NCBI RefSeq assembly: GCF_006716265.1
Contig: NZ_VFOS01000001.1
Span: 1,364,001 to 1,428,000, forward strand
Direction: 5' to 3'
DNA length: 64,000 bases
DNA from: Rarobacter faecitabidus
GTDB lineage: Bacteria; Actinomycetota; Actinomycetes; Actinomycetales; Cellulomonadaceae
The notes under the pieces were generated by a model. It ran no database searches. It was not told the origin of the DNA and was given only the letters and a program-made list of their open reading frames with translations. Below, in pieces: positions 53,309 to 62,900 of the stretch (positions are counted from its first letter, which is position 1; the number at the start of each line of letters is the position of its first letter). Made by a program: the position numbers and the translations under genes.

Positions 53309-54346
53309 TTACGGCCCGACTGTGACGTGGAGGTGGTCGTAGTGGCCTCCGGTGATGGAGGTGGGGTCGTGCATGCCTCCGCCGTTGTAGGGTCGCCAGC
53401 CCTGGGCGTCGCGGGCGGCGGACCAGATTTGGCCTTGCCAGATCAGGTACTCGACGCCGAGCACGTCGGAGTTGTCCTTCATCCAGTTGGTGGCCTTCCA
53501 GCCGACGTCGAGCTGGGCCGGGGTGGGTCGCTGGCCGATGCGGTTGCCGAAGGTGATGTCGCACGCTCTGCCGAGGGGATGCTCGGACTTGGTGCCGGGG
53601 CGCGGTGAGTAGCAGCCCCAGCCGGTGTCTGGGAACGCGGCGAGGGTCTGCTGGTAGAGGTGGAGCATGCGGGCGGTGATCTTGCCCGAGCTGGTGGGAT
53701 CGTCGACGAGCCGGTCGGGGTCTCCATCGACGCCGGTCGGCGCACCGGCGGTGGTGTTGTTGCAGGAGGCGGGTGATCCGCTGGTCGCCGTGGGCAGGTT
53801 CGCGGCCCCGTGCTGGTTGAGCCAGGCGGCGGCGTCGATGGCCTCGCCGTTCGTGCCGCCGGGGCGGACCTCGAAGTGCAGATGTGCGCCGGTGGACATG
53901 CCCGAGGAGCCGACATCGCCGATGTGCTGCCCGGCGCTCACGCGGTCTCCGCGGCGGACGTGGATGCCGCTCTGCCACATGTGCGCGTAGGCGGTCGCGA
54001 CGGTCTTGCCGGCGATGGTGTGCTCGATGACGATGAGGCCGCCGTACCCGCCGGAGACCTCCGCGACGGTGACGGTGCCGTCCGCGGCGGCGAGGATCGG
54101 GGTGCCGTCGGGCGCGGCGAAGTCGGTGCCAGTGTGCATCTTCCGCTCGCCCGTGATCGGGTGCACCCACATCCCGAACGGCGAGGACAGCACCCAGGTG
54201 CCCTCGGGCAGCGGGAACACCACCCGCGACGACAAGACCGCCGGGCCACCCGCGCCGCCAGCGGCACTGCCGCCTGTGGTGAGGGCAGCGGGGATGCTGT
54301 CTGCGGCGGGCGCGTAGTTGCGGTAACGGTCGGGGTAGGCGGACAC
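53309..54346 (-). CDS. M23 peptidase with a second peptidase-like domain (conjugation module)
   Basis: A 345-residue cell-wall hydrolase probably used to open peptidoglycan during conjugation. The M23 domain has HTGTDFAAPDGTPILAAADG (zinc His and Asp) and HLHFEVRPGG. The C-terminal domain has SEHPLGRACDITFGN and HYDHLHVTVG, a zinc-ligand pattern like M15/VanY enzymes, so two wall-cutting sites may be present. No signal peptide or membrane anchor is seen at the GTG start, and an in-frame stop lies just 9 nt upstream, so the export signal may have been lost. It converges with arsR. Confidence 0.82.
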   Translation of the reverse strand: MSAYPDRYRNYAPAADSIPAALTTGGSAAGGAGGPAVLSSRVVFPLPEGTWVLSSPFGMWVHPITGERKMHTGTDFAAPDGTPILAAADGTVTVAEVSGGYGGLIVIEHTIAGKTVATAYAHMWQSGIHVRRGDRVSAGQHIGDVGSSGMSTGAHLHFEVRPGGTNGEAIDAAAWLNQHGAANLPTATSGSPASCNNTTAGAPTGVDGDPDRLVDDPTSSGKITARMLHLYQQTLAAFPDTGWGCYSPRPGTKSEHPLGRACDITFGNRIGQRPTPAQLDVGWKATNWMKDNSDVLGVEYLIWQGQIWSAARDAQGWRPYNGGGMHDPTSITGGHYDHLHVTVGP

Positions 54347-54355
54347 TTCGACGGC

Positions 54356-54729
54356 TCAGGCGGCTTCGCCGAGGTCCATCTGTTGCCAGCCGGGGATATC
54401 GAGCAGGCCGCGCGGTGAGGGGTAGTTCGGGACGGTCGGCCCGCCGAAGAACGCTCGCGCACATCGACATCGACGACGACCACGCCCGATGCCGCGCCTG
54501 TCGGGATGCCGATGTTCGCGTCCGGTGTACGCGACCACCACTCGGCAACTTGCTCCGGCTCGCTGCTCGCGTCGAGGAACCCACGGCGAGTCAGCGGACG
54601 CTTCCCCTCGACGAGGCACGGGAACACAGGCACGCCAGCCGTCGCGAGGCTCCGCGCCGCGAGCCCCAGGCTCGGCGAACGATCCACGCGAATCAGCGCA
54701 GCAAGGACATCGAACGGCTCGGGCATCAC
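54356..54729 (-). pseudogene. Chimeric remnant: prim-pol N-terminal fragment joined to another tail
   Basis: From 54726 one frame encodes the start of a bifunctional DNA primase/polymerase (ATAGVPVFPCLVEGKRPLT, then WWSRTPDANIGIPTGAASG, then VVVVDVDV, whose Asp pair is part of the active site). The fragment stops making sense near 54470. A different frame then gives FFGGPTVPNYPSPRGLLDI and PGWQQMDLGEAA before TGA at 54356, resembling the C terminus of a larger protein that would precede the M23 gene in the conjugation operon. This looks like a deletion junction. The identity of the second part is unknown. Confidence 0.55.
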
Positions 54730-54788
54730 AAAGCCCGCGCCGCGAGCTCCGGCACCGGCGCGCCGTGCGGGCGATCCGCCTTGTCGGG

Positions 54789-54990
54789 CAGTCCTTGCTG
54801 AGCAGACCGATGAATGGGCCGAAGGACGCCGCTACCTCGGCCTCGACATCCTCGCCAAAAGTCGTCTCACGCTCGTCCCCGATACCAGCAGCAAGGAGGT
54901 ACCCGACCAAACCGTCCTCGAACTCAGCCCCTAACCAAGATCACCAGTCGAAGGATCACCGACCGCTACACCACCATCCGGGACTAGACC
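54789..54990 (+). mobile_element. IS256-family transposase tail and right end
   Basis: The last 48 codons of a mutator-type (IS256) transposase remain: VLAEQTDEWAEGRRYLGLD then ILAKSRLTLVPDT, ending LELSP at 54934. About 26 nt later, GACCGCTACACCACCATCC and GGGACTAGACC (54961-54990) look like the terminal inverted repeat of such elements. The rest of the element, including the DDE residues, is absent. Confidence 0.7.
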
Positions 54991-55061
54991 GACCACGTAC
55001 GTCTAGCACGAAGCAAGAACCAAAATAGGCCCCGCAATCTGAGACGGGACAAAGTGGCGAG

Positions 55062-55363
55062 TCAATTCCGGATCACGACCTGCGCCCGGACCAAGGATGT
55101 GCGGACAGCCTTGCGGACCACTCCCATGCGGCGGGAGATCGCCCGTATCGAGACACCGTCCCGGTAGAACCTGGCGGCTTCGGCCTGCTCATGAACACCC
55201 AAGCCCGTAGGGTCCGACGACGTTGGTGCGCGAACACCGTCGCCCGGTGAATCCCGTATCGCTCGGCCAACTCCTGGGCGCCTGCTCCTGCGAGGTAATC
55301 GCCGACCAAGCTGTCGATCTCGGCGGCGGTGAGAAAAGTTCGAGTCGTCTCGATTCTCCGCAC
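55062..55363 (-). pseudogene. Frameshifted helix-turn-helix protein
   Basis: The first frame (GTG 55363) encodes FLTAAEIDSLVGDYLAG and QELAERYGIHRATVFAHQRRR, a resolvase-type HTH. Near 55200-55225 the sense passes to another frame: LGVHEQAEAARFYRDGVSIRAIS, then RRMGVVRKAVRTSLVRA and VVIRN. Joined, they form the two-HTH small DNA-binding protein common beside actinobacterial mobile elements. One indel separates the parts. Confidence 0.65.
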
Positions 55364-55700
55364 TATCGGTCCCCGAGCATCCCTCGACGGCGGTCCGAAC
55401 AGCCTCCGCGACTCCCGGTAAGCACCGCGATACCACCGTGTTACCAGGCTTTCGTTCGAGGGGGAAAGTTTGCGAACTTTTCACGTAGGGACCCTGATGC
55501 GATGTGCCGCAACGTCGACTTGTCGGGGTTGCGGCATATCTCTTTTCTACCCCTATTCGGAGTCGAGTCCACACTGCAGTGCGCAACAACTCCCGGACGC
55601 CAGTGCGAAGACCGCCCACCACGCGTACGGGCATCCGCATCGGTCCTCACGGTCCACCCGCGATAGGCTCAGCCTTGACAGACTCAAAACCCGCCGGGGC
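55364..55700. other. Gene-free right flank of the island with a hairpin
   Basis: No coding frame is convincing. GATGTGCCGCAAC (55501-55513) pairs with GTTGCGGCATATC (55528-55540), followed on the forward strand by TCTTTTC, so it looks like an orphan intrinsic terminator left from a deleted gene. I searched by eye for a copy of the tRNA-His 3' end as a right attachment site and did not find one. Confidence 0.5.
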
Positions 55701-56606
55701 TCAGCCCAGCCGCGCGAGAATCGCGTCGACGAACTTGTCAAGCGAACCCGGAGCCTGCGCAAAGAACAGCGACGGCTCGGTGAGTTCGAGTTCGAGCAGG
55801 TGCGGCTTGTCGTCGTCGCCCGGAAGCATGTCGACGCGGGCGTAGAGCAGACTCTCACGCGGGATGCCGAGGATTGCCGCGGTCTGATCCATGGTCTCCT
55901 CCGCGAGCGCGAACTCCTCGGCACTCGCCTCGGCCGCGGTCATGACCTCGCGCTGGTACAGCCCTTTGGCCGGCACGACGTCGCGCTGGAGCATGGCTTC
56001 CTTGCGGACGGCGTGGGAGAAATCGCCCTGGATGAAGATCAGGCAGGTCTCACCGACCGTGTCAACGCGCTTGAGATAGCGCTGAACCATGACGTGACGC
56101 CCGTCGCGGAGCAAGTCGCGCACGTGCAGAATGGCGTTTCCGCGGGCCTCGGCACTCGACTCGCGGTAGCGGATGGTGTCCTGGGCGCCTGCCGAGATCG
56201 TGGGCTTGATGACGTAGTCGCCGAATGCGGGCAACCTGGTGTGGATCGCCTGGCTGGTCAGATGCTTGGCTGGATCTAGCCACAGGGTGTCGATCGTCGT
56301 GATGCCGCGATCCCCGAGGTCCTTCAGATACTGCTTGTCGGTGTTCCATTCCAGGACCTCACGCGCATTGACCAGTCGCGGAACGCGCGCCGCCCAGGCG
56401 ATGAACTCGTCGCGGCGGTGAGCGTAGTCCCAGGTCGAGCGGACGACGACGAGATGGAAGGAGTCCCACTCGACGGCCTCGTCATCCCACACCACGGCCG
56501 ACGCCTCGACTCCCTTGGCGGCCAGCGCACCGATGAGTGGCTGGTCGTCCCCGTCGAGGTCTGGCAGGTCGGAGCAGGTCACCAGGGCGATCTTCTTCTG
56601 CGGCAT
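55701..56606 (-). CDS. ATP-grasp domain protein
   Basis: A 301-residue ATP-grasp ligase-like protein. The N-terminal part (IALVTCSDLPDLDGDDQPL, then VVVRSTWDYAHRRDEFIAW) and the ATP site (YVIKPTISAGAQDTIRY, LYARVDMLPGDD, LLELELTEPSLFF with the metal-binding Glu residues) match the group that includes the cycloserine ligase DcsG and other RimK-like proteins. The amino-acid substrate cannot be predicted. It is divergent from the oligopeptidase gene and lies just outside the island. Confidence 0.85.
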   Translation of the reverse strand: MPQKKIALVTCSDLPDLDGDDQPLIGALAAKGVEASAVVWDDEAVEWDSFHLVVVRSTWDYAHRRDEFIAWAARVPRLVNAREVLEWNTDKQYLKDLGDRGITTIDTLWLDPAKHLTSQAIHTRLPAFGDYVIKPTISAGAQDTIRYRESSAEARGNAILHVRDLLRDGRHVMVQRYLKRVDTVGETCLIFIQGDFSHAVRKEAMLQRDVVPAKGLYQREVMTAAEASAEEFALAEETMDQTAAILGIPRESLLYARVDMLPGDDDKPHLLELELTEPSLFFAQAPGSLDKFVDAILARLG

Positions 56607-56651
56607 TTCTCCATCTTAGAGGTCGCGAACGTATGGCGTACCGTGGGCAAC

Positions 56652-58862
56652 GTGAGTACTGAGGACCCCATCACCGACTTCTCCCCCAAGCCCCACGCAG
56701 ACGGCGATCCCGTGACGCCCCCGCGCGCCGCGCGCCGGCCGTCGGTGCGCAAGCATCACGGGGACGAATTCATCGATAACTACGAGTGGCTGCGCGACGC
56801 GGATAACCCCGAGACGATCGCGTACATCGAGGCCGAGAACGACTGGACCCGCGCACGCACCGCGCATCTGCAGCCGCTGCGCGAGCAGATCTTCCAGGAG
56901 ATCAAGGGCCGCACGCTGGAAACGGACATGTCTGTCCCGGGCCGCCGGGGCGACTGGTGGTACTTCGCTCGCACTGAGGAGGGCAAGCAGTACTCTACCC
57001 AGTCGCGCGTGCCGGTCACTGGCGACAGCTGGACTCCCCCTGCGGTCGAGCCGGGCCGCATGCTCCCCGGCGAGGAGGTCATCTTCGACGCGAACGCCGA
57101 GGCGGACGGACACGACTTCTTCTCGGTCGGGTCGTTCAGCCTCGACGACTCGGCAACGCGGCTCGCCTACGCCACCGACGTCGTCGGCGACGAGCGCTAC
57201 ACGCTGCGCATCCGCGACCTCACGAGCGGCCAGGATCTGGCGGACACGATCGCGAACACCTCCAGCGGCGCGCTCATCACGCCCGACGGCGCGTACGTCT
57301 TCTACACGACCGTCGATGACGCCTGGCGGCCCGACCGGGTATGGCGTCACCGCGTCGGCACGGATCCGACTGAGGACGCGCTCGTGTGGCACGAGCCGGA
57401 CGAGAGGTTCTGGGTCGGCATATCCCTCAGCCGCACGAACCGGTACGTGCTGGTGGAGGCCTCGTCCAAAATCACCTCGGAAACCGCGCTGATCAGCGTG
57501 GACGAGCCCACCGGACAACCCGTGATCGTGTGGCCGCGCCGCGATGGCGTCGAATACAGCGTGGAGCACGCGACGTCCGGAGCGCAGGAGTGGCTGCTGA
57601 TCTGCCACAACATCGACCATGAGGACTTCGCGATCACCCGTACTCCCGTGCCTGCGGGAGTACCGCTTGCTATGGGCGAGGGAGAACTCGTCCTCGCTCC
57701 TGAGCCCGGCCAGCGCATCGAGGCCGTGGACGCGTTCGCCACGTTCCTGGCCGTGTCGTACCGGGATCGTGCCGTGCCCGCGGTTGCGCTCCTTGGTGTG
57801 GACGAGGCGCTCGGCGCTTCGGCTGAGATCCCGTGGCGGCTCAGTCCGCTGGAATTCGGGGACGAGCTCACCGCCGTCGGAATCGCGGGCGGTGAATTCG
57901 ACCAGCCGCTGGTTCGAGTGGGGGTGTCGTCGTTCGTTCGCCCGGCCACCGTGCTCGACTACGACGTGGCCGCGCGAACAGCGCACGTGCGCAAGGTGCA
58001 GCCAGTCCTCGGCGGGTATGACCCGGACGAGTACGCCCAGGCGCGGCTGTGGGCCACCGCCGACGATGGCACCAAGGTGCCCATCTCGATCGTGTGGCGC
58101 AGGGATGCCGTTGCCGTCGACGACGCCGGCGTCCCGCAATCCGCCGCCCCCCTGCGGCTGTACGGGTACGGCGCGTACGAGGCGTCGATCGACCCCGGGC
58201 TATCGATTCCGCGCCTGTCCGCACTCGACCGCGGCGTAGTGTTCGCGATCGCGCACGTGCGAGGCGGCGGCGAGCTGGGGCGGCACTGGTACGAGGAGGG
58301 CAGGCTCCGCAGCAAGCGGAACACGTTCACCGACTTCATCGCGTGCGCGCGTCACCTGATCGAGCAGGGCTGGACTACGCCGGATCGACTGGTGGCCGAG
58401 GGTGGGTCCGCTGGCGGCCTGCTGATCGGGGCCGTGGTGAACCTGGCGCCTGAGCTGTTCGCCGGCGCGGTGGCCGATGTGCCGTTCGTGGACGCACTGA
58501 CCTCGATCCTGGACCCCTCGCTGCCGCTGACCGTCGTCGAGTGGGACGAGTGGGGCGACCCGCTGCACGACCCCGAGGTGTATCAGTACATGAAGTCGTA
58601 CTCGCCCTACGAGAACGTGCGCGACGGGGTGAAGTATCCGCGCATCCTCGCGGTCACCTCGCTCCACGACACCCGGGTGCTCTACGTGGAGCCCGCGAAG
58701 TGGACCGCGCGCCTGCGGGAAGTCGGCGCCGACGTGCTCCTGAAGACCGAGATGTCGGCCGGTCACGGCGGAGTGTCGGGCCGGTACGCCCAATGGCGCG
58801 AGGTCGCATTTGAGCTGGCCTGGACACTCGACGTGCTCGGATCCGCGGAATTGCGCGGTTAA
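56652..58862 (+). CDS. ptrB: Oligopeptidase B (S9A family)
   Basis: A 736-residue serine oligopeptidase that cuts after Arg/Lys in short peptides. A seven-bladed propeller (about 75-410) precedes the hydrolase domain. Catalytic parts: EGGSAGGLLIGAVV (Ser), HDTRVLYVEPAKW (Asp) and SAGHGGVSGRY (His). YNYVEWDEWGDP-type acid residues (VVEWDEWGDP) confer basic P1 preference in the family. The frame opens at 56418, but GTG 56652 fits homologues, and TACCGT lies exactly 7 nt upstream (leaderless). Confidence 0.94.
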   Translation: MSTEDPITDFSPKPHADGDPVTPPRAARRPSVRKHHGDEFIDNYEWLRDADNPETIAYIEAENDWTRARTAHLQPLREQIFQEIKGRTLETDMSVPGRRGDWWYFARTEEGKQYSTQSRVPVTGDSWTPPAVEPGRMLPGEEVIFDANAEADGHDFFSVGSFSLDDSATRLAYATDVVGDERYTLRIRDLTSGQDLADTIANTSSGALITPDGAYVFYTTVDDAWRPDRVWRHRVGTDPTEDALVWHEPDERFWVGISLSRTNRYVLVEASSKITSETALISVDEPTGQPVIVWPRRDGVEYSVEHATSGAQEWLLICHNIDHEDFAITRTPVPAGVPLAMGEGELVLAPEPGQRIEAVDAFATFLAVSYRDRAVPAVALLGVDEALGASAEIPWRLSPLEFGDELTAVGIAGGEFDQPLVRVGVSSFVRPATVLDYDVAARTAHVRKVQPVLGGYDPDEYAQARLWATADDGTKVPISIVWRRDAVAVDDAGVPQSAAPLRLYGYGAYEASIDPGLSIPRLSALDRGVVFAIAHVRGGGELGRHWYEEGRLRSKRNTFTDFIACARHLIEQGWTTPDRLVAEGGSAGGLLIGAVVNLAPELFAGAVADVPFVDALTSILDPSLPLTVVEWDEWGDPLHDPEVYQYMKSYSPYENVRDGVKYPRILAVTSLHDTRVLYVEPAKWTARLREVGADVLLKTEMSAGHGGVSGRYAQWREVAFELAWTLDVLGSAELRG

Positions 58863-58912
58863 CGGCAACGATTTGGAAGTGCGGTGAGGGTACTGCTAGA
58901 GTTCTTAATCGC

Positions 58913-58986
58913 GCGCCGTTAGCTCAGTTGGTTAGAGCAGCTGACTCTTAATCAGCGGGTCCGGGGTTCGAGTCCCTGACGGCGCA
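58913..58986 (+). tRNA. tRNA-Lys (CTT)
   Basis: A 74-nt cloverleaf. Acceptor GCGCCGT pairs with ACGGCGC, the anticodon loop is CTCTTAA (CTT), and the T arm is CGGGGTTCGAGTCCCTG. CCA is not encoded. Confidence 0.97.
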
Positions 58987-58997
58987 CCCGCAAAGAT

Positions 58998-59039
58998 GGC
59001 CCTGACCTGGGGAAACCCGGGTCGGGGCCGTTTGCGTTT
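58998..59039 (+). terminator. Terminator of tRNA-Lys
   Basis: GGCCCTGACCTGGG pairs with CCCGGGTCGGGGCC with loop GAAA and two mismatches, followed by GTTTGCGTTTG. Confidence 0.75.
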
Positions 59040-59207
59040 GCGGCTGAAAATCAGCCCGTGTTACAACTTGGTTCAAAGACGGTCGGGAATCAGGACCGCA
59101 AGACGCACAACTTCACTCCGCCGTTGGATGTGTTCCACGACGCTTCCGCGCCCAGCGGGCGTGCCACACTGGTTCTGCCGAAGTACTAGGGCGCTGGTCA
59201 GTACGGC

Positions 59208-59630
59208 GTGCAGGTCTCATTCGAGCCAGCCAACGCTGCGGTTGTCTCGGGTTCCTCGTCCACCGTCAGAGTTCAGATCAAGAAGGCTCGTACCAAGCTC
59301 GTCTCGGCGAAGGTCACCCGAGGTAAGGCCGGCAAGTCTGGTAAGGCCGCGCGCTCGATCAAACGCAAGAAGGCCGTCCGAATCCAGGTGCGCCTGGCCA
59401 CCGTTTCGGGCGCGAACCCGACCGGACACGTGACCTTGAAGGCAGGCAAGCGCACGATCGGCAAGGCTTCAGTGAAGCGCACCAAGGCCGGCCGCTACTT
59501 TGCCACCATCCGCGTGTCGGCGAAGTCCACCCGGACAATCGAGAAGGCGACCCGCATCGAGGTCATCTACACAGGCAACGCCAATCTGGCGGCACGGACC
59601 TACACCACGAAGCTGCGCGTCATCCGCTAG
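59208..59630 (+). pseudogene. Orphan basic Ig-like C-terminal module, likely gene remnant
   Basis: A 140-codon frame with no signal peptide. It starts QVSFEPANAAVVSGSSS, is very rich in Lys/Arg, and ends RIEVIYTGNANLAART then TKLRVIR, closely like the last domains of the two large secreted proteins in this window. The same frame continues upstream beyond a TAG at 59187 with protein-like sequence (LDVFHDASAPSGRATLVLP), so an in-frame stop has probably cut a longer secreted protein. It begins just after tRNA-Lys, which may mark an old integration or deletion. No ribosome binding site precedes GTG 59208. Confidence 0.55.
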
Positions 59631-59650
59631 CCGCACTGGTCCGCATTGGC

Positions 59651-59694
59651 CGACGCCCCCACGACTCACGTACCGCGAATTCGTGGGGGCGTCG
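59651..59694. terminator. Perfect hairpin after the orphan module
   Basis: CGACGCCCCCACGA and TCGTGGGGGCGTCG form a perfect 14-bp stem around 16 nt, 21 nt past the stop at 59630. Confidence 0.8.
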
Positions 59695-59729
59695 ATGTAT
59701 TTGGATGCTCTCCGTGAGAGATACCGCCC

Positions 59730-59838
59730 CGGCACAGACCCCGCCTTAACTCCCTTACGGAGAAACGCCCGCTTGCGGGATTCTACAAGGGCAGGCCGAT
59801 GCGGCACAGACCCAGCCCGTACCCTCTTGCGGAAAAAC
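59730..59838. repeat. Two imperfect direct repeats, offset 72 bp
   Basis: CGGCACAGACCC occurs at 59730 and 59802; CGGAGAAAC at 59758 and CGGAAAAAC at 59830 keep the same 72-bp offset. The blocks of about 37 bases lie in the 325-base gene-free stretch between the orphan module and the glycosidase gene. Their role is unknown. Confidence 0.6.
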
Positions 59839-59842
59839 AAGG

Positions 59843-59903
59843 AGGGCCGCTGCCCGGCAGGTCAGCTGTGGAAACCCACGACCATACTTTGAACAGCGGC
59901 CCT
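59843..59903 (-). terminator. Inverted repeat after the six-hairpin glycosidase gene
   Basis: AGGGCCGCTG at 59843 and CAGCGGCCCT at 59894 are perfect 10-bp arms around 41 nt, 63 nt beyond the stop codon. Probable terminator of the leftward gene. Confidence 0.6.
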
Positions 59904-59965
59904 CGCGCGAGAGACGACACAAGCGACGGGCTTGCGTTCCACTGCACCACCTGCCGGGGTGCTAG

Positions 59966-62900
59966 CTAGCGCAGCGTGTGAACCTTCACCGTCCGCTGCG
60001 ACTTGGCCACATTCTTGTTGCCCACATAGCGCACCTGGACCTTCTGGATGCCAGTCTTGCTGACCTTCACCTTCACAGTGACCTTGCCGGAATGGCTCAC
60101 CTTGACGGTACGTACGCGCTTTCCGGAGATGAGGACCCAAGCTTTTCCTGCACGGCTGACGTCCGACGGACCCGACACGCGAATACGCAAAGTGAGTCGC
60201 TTGCCCGTCTTCAACTTCTTCTTCGCGGTGATCTTCACCTTGGACCTAGCCTTCGCCACCTTCACAACGAGTGACCGGTTCGCGGCGAGCAGGGAATCGG
60301 TCCCCGCGAACGCCACATTGACAGACAACGCCTGCGTACTTGTCGCGCGCCCCAACTTCACGGAGGCGACACCCGAGGCAGGGACCGACACGGTGGCCTG
60401 TTCTCCGTTCACAGTGACCTTAACCCTAGCGGCCTTCCATATTCCCGTCGTGCGGGCCCACACCTTGAGCGTCACCTGCTGCCCCACGCGAGGTTTGGCG
60501 GGTGAGGTGGACACCTCCAGTGTCACTGGACTCTTATCGCCACCAGGCGGCGGGACGTCGGGCGGCGCGGTCACAGTGAGAACGATCGATGCCGAAGAAT
60601 ATGGCCCCGCCGCCACAAACGTCTGAGCACCCGTAACCTTGGGAACGACCACACTACCGGCGAACGCACCAGCCGGATTCGCGATGGCACTGCCCACCCC
60701 CGTGGCGCCGATCGAGAACTGCACAACCTCGTTCGCGCCGAATCCGGTGCCGGAGACCGTAAGAGTTTCCCCCTGTTTCACGGCGGTAGTAGGCACAGTG
60801 ATCTGCGCGTCTTTGCCCACACAGTCGTCCAGCCCCGACGTCTCTCCCGAGGTGAGGAGAATCAACCGGCAGCCGATGTTCTCTGCTCCCGGGCCGCTCA
60901 GCAACGCACCGTCGGCGGTCAAGTCGAGGTCTAAGGGCTGACCTAGGTTCATGAGCCCGGCGATTCCACCCTGCATCGAGTCAGACAGCCGAATTGCCGA
61001 CAGGTTGCCGAGGTCCATCCGGTAGCCGTTGTTGAGCCAGATGTTCTCGATCAGGTTCGTAATCCCGAAAATCGATGGCCGCACGCCGCTCACGCGCGGC
61101 GTCCCCTCGCGTGTGCCACCTGCCTCGTGATACACCTCGGCAAACCACTTCGACCGGACGGTGTCACGGATTGTCGCATTGGTGAAGATTCTAGCCTTTT
61201 CGAGGTCACCTCGGTCGATGAGCCCATAGGTCATCAGTTGCGCGTCGGGAGCTTTCTGCGCGATACGTGCCAGACCCGCAAACTGACGGTTTGGGTCATA
61301 CTCCTGCATGAATCGTTCTACGACCCAGCCCATTTCCTGATCGGCCAACTGATCCATCACCATCGCGGTGGACGTGTAGAACTGGTGGCCCGAATCGGTC
61401 CAGCGCTGAGTTGCAGGGTCGCGGAACACGGATATTCCGCTCGGAGCACTCGTCCGCGATGTATTCAAATAGATCTTCTGGACCGTGGGGAATCCGCGGG
61501 TACGGCCTTCCGCGGGGAAGAACCACTCCTCGTAGTTCCGAGCGAGACGAGTCTTGGTCGCGGCCCACTCCGCTACGTGCGCATCTTCTCCGAGCAGCTT
61601 TGAGATCCGTTCGGCGTAGGTCAGGTCAAAGTAGAGAGACGCGGTGAACTCGCTGTCAACCTCATCCGGCTCGTCGTGGTCGGTGGACATCCACCGCATG
61701 TTGTCCTCTTCCCAGCGCAAGTGCCGGATCAGGTCGTCGTAGGTCGCCGCGAGGCGGTCTTTGTCGCCTGTGACCTGGTAGAGGATCCACGCGGTCTGCG
61801 CCTTGCGGGACGGCAGGGACTCCCCGGCGAGCATCCCATCCTCAGCAACGAGGGCCATCATGCCCTCGTAGGTCTGCCATGCGTTCTCCGGGTCGACGTG
61901 AACGAGTTGCTGGATACCCAGCAGCGAGTCCCAGCTTGCGGAGTTGGACACGCCAATGGTTCCGGTGTCGTAGAGCGACGCCATACCAGTACCCAAGCTC
62001 GCGAAGTTGTTTCCCGTCTCGGGAGTCGCCGGCATCACGTTCATGTCCATCGTGATCCAACCCAGGTAGTACATGCGCTCCACCTGTGCCGGTGTCACAC
62101 CGTCAGCCTCGACATGGTACAGCGAGAAGTCCTGTGGAACCGGCACTCGAGAGAGATACTCGTCCCAATACGTCTCCCAGTAGTCCCGGTCAGCATCGGG
62201 ATCGGCGATCGCGGCGATTGCCGCAGCGCGCGCAGCCATCACCGCGGCCGCTGTGGTCGAGGTCCGGGCGATGAACCCCACACCCACGGCCCTCACGGAG
62301 CCTTCCGGCAAGATTGCCAGCCAACGGCTAGTACCCTGCGCAGCGGGCGTAGCTGCACCGTCAAAGGTCGGCACGACCCCAGCGGGAAGCGCAACGGCCA
62401 CCGCGAGAGCATCGGTGTGGACCTGATTGGAAATGGACTTGCCATCGGCGGTGTAGGTGATCGTGTTCGTCGTTGCGTCATAGGCCGCGTTCTTGCCGAT
62501 GTGGCCGGTGACGACGACTTGGCCGCGGGTGAGCCCACTGCTGTCGATCACGCGCGCGAACGCATCAGGACCGGAGAACTGGTCCCGACCGACAACCTGG
62601 CCATCGGACCCGTAGGTGCCAGTGAACGCGAGTTCGTGCGGCGCCCAGGAATTCGCGACCCCCGTTGCGGGTTGAAGCCACGACTCGCCCGTGTGAATGG
62701 CGATGGAGTTGAACACTGTGGTCGATCCCTGCGGCCCAACCTGGAACAAGCGGACTTCGAACGTTTGCTTACCGGTCAGGTTGTACGCCGCCGCAAGGTC
62801 AACCGTGATCTTCCCCGTCTGATCTGTGTCGTGAATCAGCGACGGGGAGAGGTCGTTGCCAGATGAGCCGCGCCGAATCTTGAGCGCCCACTTCGCGGTG

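Noticed and set aside
55062-55640. 192-codon reverse frame as one gene
   Set aside because: Only its last third is protein-like; the real N-terminal HTH is in another frame starting at 55363, so a frameshifted gene explains the region better.
55364-55700. Right attachment site matching the tRNA-His 3' end
   Set aside because: I looked for repeats of the tRNA T arm and acceptor here and found only short chance matches such as GTTCGAGTC.
61676-62866. 396-codon forward frame inside the glycosidase gene
   Set aside because: Shadow of the 1319-codon reverse gene; composition is typical of antisense frames in high-GC DNA.
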